From assembly GCF_000154445.1 (NCBI RefSeq), contig NZ_DS499562.1: 64,000 nt of DNA; one strand, given 5' to 3'. The position numbers were made by a program, and so were the translations under genes. Position 1 is the first letter of the stretch. Every line of letters starts with the position of its first letter. Shown one piece after another: positions 61,422 to 64,000 of the stretch. This stretch comes from Intestinibacter bartlettii (GTDB taxonomy: Bacteria; Bacillota; Clostridia; Peptostreptococcales; Peptostreptococcaceae). Under the pieces are notes generated by a model. That model was given only the letters and a program-made list of their open reading frames with translations, did no database searches and was not told the DNA's origin.

Positions 61422-63032
61422 CTAAATTAACTTAACATAGTCGCCTGATACATAGCCATATGAGCTATTGAATTTTATTTTATACCAACCGTTTGATAAT
61501 TTAGTTACTATTTCTACTTTTGTTCCTTTATTTAAATGTCCAATTTTCTTATATCCTGTTCCTGCTCCACTTCTTACATTTAATCCTGCAGTTGTTTTTC
61601 CTGTTGCTATTACTTCGCCTTTAGAGCCATCTAAGCTCACATATGCTCCTGATACATATCCGTATGAGCCTTTATATTTTATTTTATACCAACCATTTGA
61701 ATATCTTTCAACCACTTCTACTTTTGTCCCTTTAGTTAATATACCTAATTTGCTATAGTTTGAAGATGGTCCACTTCTCACATTTAATGAACTTACAGTT
61801 GTTTTTCCTGTTGCTATTATCTTTTCATCTTCACCTGGCTTTGGTTGTTCTGAATCTAATTTAACATATGCTCCTGATACGTATCCATATGTACCGTTAT
61901 ATTTTATCTTATACCAACCGTTTGAAAGCTTAGATACTATTTCTACTTTTGCACCCTTGCTTAAAGTCCCCATTTTAGCATATTTTGTTCCTGGACCTTT
62001 TCTAACATTTAGTTTAGCAGTTGTTTTTCCTGTTAATATATCGCTTGGATCTTCTTGTCCAGAACTTATAGCTTTAAATGATATATCATTTTTATTTGCA
62101 TATTTTTCTGCATATGAACCTTTTTCACCATAGATTGTTACATCTTCTGAACCGCCTTCAAATATATCATCACCTATTTTTGTAACTGTTTTTGGAATTG
62201 TAACTTTAACTAAATTTTCGCAATCAGAAAATGCTCTAGCACCTATACTTGTAATAGTGTCTGGAACTGTAAATTCAGTAAATCCAGTCATAGAAAATGC
62301 TTCATCTTCTATAGTTTTAACACTACTTGGTATATTTATTTTATTTAATGAAACACAAGCAGCAAAAGTTCCATATGGTATTGAACTGATAGTATTTGGT
62401 AATGTAACATTAGTTAAGTTTTCACATAATATAAATGCCCCAGCACCTAATTCAGTTACACTATCTGGTATAGTAATACTTTGTAATTTGTTATTTCCAG
62501 CAAATGCAGCAGCATCTATAGTTGTTACACTAGTTGGTATATTTATAGTTTGTAAATTTTCACACCATGCAAATGCTTCTGCTCCTATAACTTTAACACG
62601 ATCTGGTATATTTATAGTCTTAGTATTTTCTAAACCACAAAATGCAAATTCATATATCATTGTAACAGGATGTCCATCAATTTTATCTGGTATAGATATT
62701 GTTGATTTGTCTATTGCCTCTGAATAACCAGTTATTATAACCTCATCTTTGTCATTTACTACATAAAAAATTCCGTCTTGTTCAAGGTCTTCCCAATCAT
62801 CATCGAAATCAAATCCCCAATCGATATCTAGTAATAAATCATCTAAATCATCAATATCTCCTAATTCATCTAAATCTAAAGTTTTTAATTCAGAATTTGA
62901 TAATACTTTTGTAGCTTGTTTAGCATCTTTTTGTTTTGGCATTGCATAAGAACTATGTGCGCCAAATACAAAAGATGTTAATAATCCTAAAACAGTTAAA
63001 AAACATGCGGCTTTTTTAAATTGTTTTGGCAT
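61422..63032 (-). CDS. Secreted BspA-type leucine-rich repeat protein with three SH3 domains
   Basis: 536 residues. A signal peptide (FLTVLGLLTSFVFGAHSSYA) is followed by an acidic segment (LDELGDIDDLDDLLLDIDWGFDFDDDWEDLEQDG). Residues about 115-300 are LRR_5 repeats of the form A-F-x-x-C-x-x-L-x-x-I-x-I-P. Then come three bacterial SH3 domains, each opening with TTA-LNVR-G and closing GWYKIK...GYVSG. SH3b domains bind peptidoglycan, so the protein is probably held on the wall with its LRR exposed. GGAGGGAG precedes the ATG. Confidence 0.9.
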   Translation of the reverse strand: MPKQFKKAACFLTVLGLLTSFVFGAHSSYAMPKQKDAKQATKVLSNSELKTLDLDELGDIDDLDDLLLDIDWGFDFDDDWEDLEQDGIFYVVNDKDEVIITGYSEAIDKSTISIPDKIDGHPVTMIYEFAFCGLENTKTINIPDRVKVIGAEAFAWCENLQTINIPTSVTTIDAAAFAGNNKLQSITIPDSVTELGAGAFILCENLTNVTLPNTISSIPYGTFAACVSLNKINIPSSVKTIEDEAFSMTGFTEFTVPDTITSIGARAFSDCENLVKVTIPKTVTKIGDDIFEGGSEDVTIYGEKGSYAEKYANKNDISFKAISSGQEDPSDILTGKTTAKLNVRKGPGTKYAKMGTLSKGAKVEIVSKLSNGWYKIKYNGTYGYVSGAYVKLDSEQPKPGEDEKIIATGKTTVSSLNVRSGPSSNYSKLGILTKGTKVEVVERYSNGWYKIKYKGSYGYVSGAYVSLDGSKGEVIATGKTTAGLNVRSGAGTGYKKIGHLNKGTKVEIVTKLSNGWYKIKFNSSYGYVSGDYVKLI

Positions 63033-63169
63033 TATATACTCCCTCCTCTTTTGTATGATTACCTTAATTGTATCACAGTTAAATTAGTTTTCTTATTATC
63101 CAAGAAATTCTTAATAACTTTTTGTCTACAAAAACTACAATAAATTTTCAAAATACATCATTTTAAAAC

Positions 63170-63206
63170 AAAAAATCCCAGCAAATTTAATTGACTGGGA
63201 TTTTTC
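63170..63206. terminator. Intrinsic terminator after purL
   Basis: AAAAATCCCAG / CTGGGATTTTT with T5, 26 bases past the purL stop. Confidence 0.88.
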
Positions 63207-63231
63207 TCATATATTTTATATTATTTAAATC

Positions 63232-64000
63232 TTATTTAAAGTAATTTACACCACTTTCAAATATTTTTTGATCTTTTTCACCATGTATATTTTTAAGAGT
63301 GTATTTACCAATTCTTTCAGAGTGACCCATTTTACCTAATATTCTACCGTCTGCACTTGTTATACCTTCAACTGCATAAAATGAACCATTAGGGTTATAG
63401 TCTATATTGTAAGTAGCATTTCCATCTAAGTCAACGTATTGAGTTGCTATTTGTCCATTTGCTACTAATTGGTCAAATGTTTCTTTATTCGCTACGAATT
63501 TACCTTCACCATGAGAAATTGAAATGCTGTGTAAGTCTCCTACTTGTGTACCTGCTAACCATGGAGATTTATTTGATGCTATTCTAGTAGTTACAACTTT
63601 TGCTTGGTGGCGACCGATGTTGTTGTAAGTTATAGTTGGAGCATTCTCTGCAGTAACTGGTTTTATTTCACCATATGGAACTAACCCTAATTTGATTAAT
63701 GCTTGGAATCCATTACAGATACCTAACATTAAACCATCTCTGTTAGTTAATAAGTCATTTACTGCTTCTGCTATTCTTGGATTTCTAAATACTGTTGCTA
63801 TGAATTTTGCAGAACCATCTGGTTCGTCACCAGCACTGAATCCACCTGGTATCATAACTATTTGTGAAGATTCTATTTCTTTAACCATAGTTTCAATTGA
63901 ATCTTCTATATTAGCATAACTTAAGTTTCTAAATACTTTTATGCTAGCTTTTGCTCCAGCATCTTCAAAAGCTCTAGCTGAGTCGTATTCACAGTTTGTT
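63232..64000 (-). CDS. purL: Phosphoribosylformylglycinamidine synthase, C-terminal part (runs off the edge)
   Basis: The last 255 codons, open to the window edge. Upstream of an internal ATG at 63888 the frame continues without a stop (TNCEYDSARAFEDAGAKAS). This is the glutamine amidotransferase domain: nucleophile Cys in LGICNGFQAL, then His in SISHGEGKF, and the closing GKMGHSER. The ending fits the long clostridial-type PurL in which synthase and amidase are fused; a separate PurQ cannot be fully excluded from this fragment. It performs the fourth step of purine synthesis. Confidence 0.9.
   Translation of the reverse strand, partial: TNCEYDSARAFEDAGAKASIKVFRNLSYANIEDSIETMVKEIESSQIVMIPGGFSAGDEPDGSAKFIATVFRNPRIAEAVNDLLTNRDGLMLGICNGFQALIKLGLVPYGEIKPVTAENAPTITYNNIGRHQAKVVTTRIASNKSPWLAGTQVGDLHSISISHGEGKFVANKETFDQLVANGQIATQYVDLDGNATYNIDYNPNGSFYAVEGITSADGRILGKMGHSERIGKYTLKNIHGEKDQKIFESGVNYFK

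Noticed and set aside
1..64000. CRISPR arrays, insertion sequences, prophage genes, tRNA or rRNA genes
   Set aside because: No evenly spaced direct repeats, transposase or integrase frames, phage structural genes, or tRNA/rRNA consensus blocks were found. The only repeated DNA is inside genes (HMA, SH3, hsp20).

Overview
The window reads as chromosomal DNA from a low-GC, strictly anaerobic, probably spore-forming Clostridia member. This rests on AT-rich intergenic DNA, strong GGAGG ribosome sites, class III ribonucleotide reductase (nrdDG), [FeFe]-hydrogenase maturase HydE, formate-tetrahydrofolate ligase, a coat-like Asn/Pro/Met-rich protein and a clostridial-type PurL. Gene content fits Peptostreptococcaceae (Intestinibacter, Romboutsia, Terrisporobacter, Clostridioides), but that placement is inference. 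I see no insertion sequence, prophage, CRISPR array, tRNA or rRNA gene. A strong promoter with an AT-rich upstream element points out of the left edge.

Positions 1-9.1 kb: a hemolysin III-family membrane protein, then a leftward unit made of a cobalamin riboswitch, a terminator, a LysR regulator and a full Opp/Dpp/Nik-type ABC importer, with an aspartoacylase-like zinc hydrolase upstream. A second aspartoacylase-like gene, an aconitase-family hydratase, a DUF362 ferredoxin-like protein and another LysR lie at 14-20 kb. Between them sits a Zn/Cd efflux module: an SmtB/CadC-type repressor with a palindromic operator, and a P-type ATPase carrying three near-identical tandem metal-binding domains. 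A low-complexity coat-like gene is next to it.

Positions 20-30.7 kb: small zinc-ribbon and membrane proteins; nrdD-nrdG under a promoter with two NrdR boxes; a CsoR module (csoR, His-rich mini-protein, P-type ATPase without its own metal-binding domain, overlapping M20-type gene); a PadR-DUF2812 pair with mirrored operators; a DUF4300 lipoprotein.

Positions 30.9-46.4 kb: fhs broken by four single-base indels within about 200 bp; hypothetical genes, a HAD phosphatase and hydE; a sulfur block (Rrf2/CymR-like regulator, metY, cysK); an AraC regulator; a DUF5685/Cys-rich TPR/membrane trio; and LysR with methionine gamma-lyase.

Positions 46.4-64 kb: uppP, a nitroreductase gene with an internal deletion, an AGCS symporter, an MFS transporter, and an RND pump with a long coiled-coil insertion and an orphan TetR-type operator. 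A heat-shock block follows: htpG and two tandem hsp20 genes with five CIRCE or CIRCE-like elements, htpG also having a terminator-like hairpin in its leader. The window ends with an M20 amidohydrolase, a secreted BspA-LRR/SH3 protein and the 3' end of purL.
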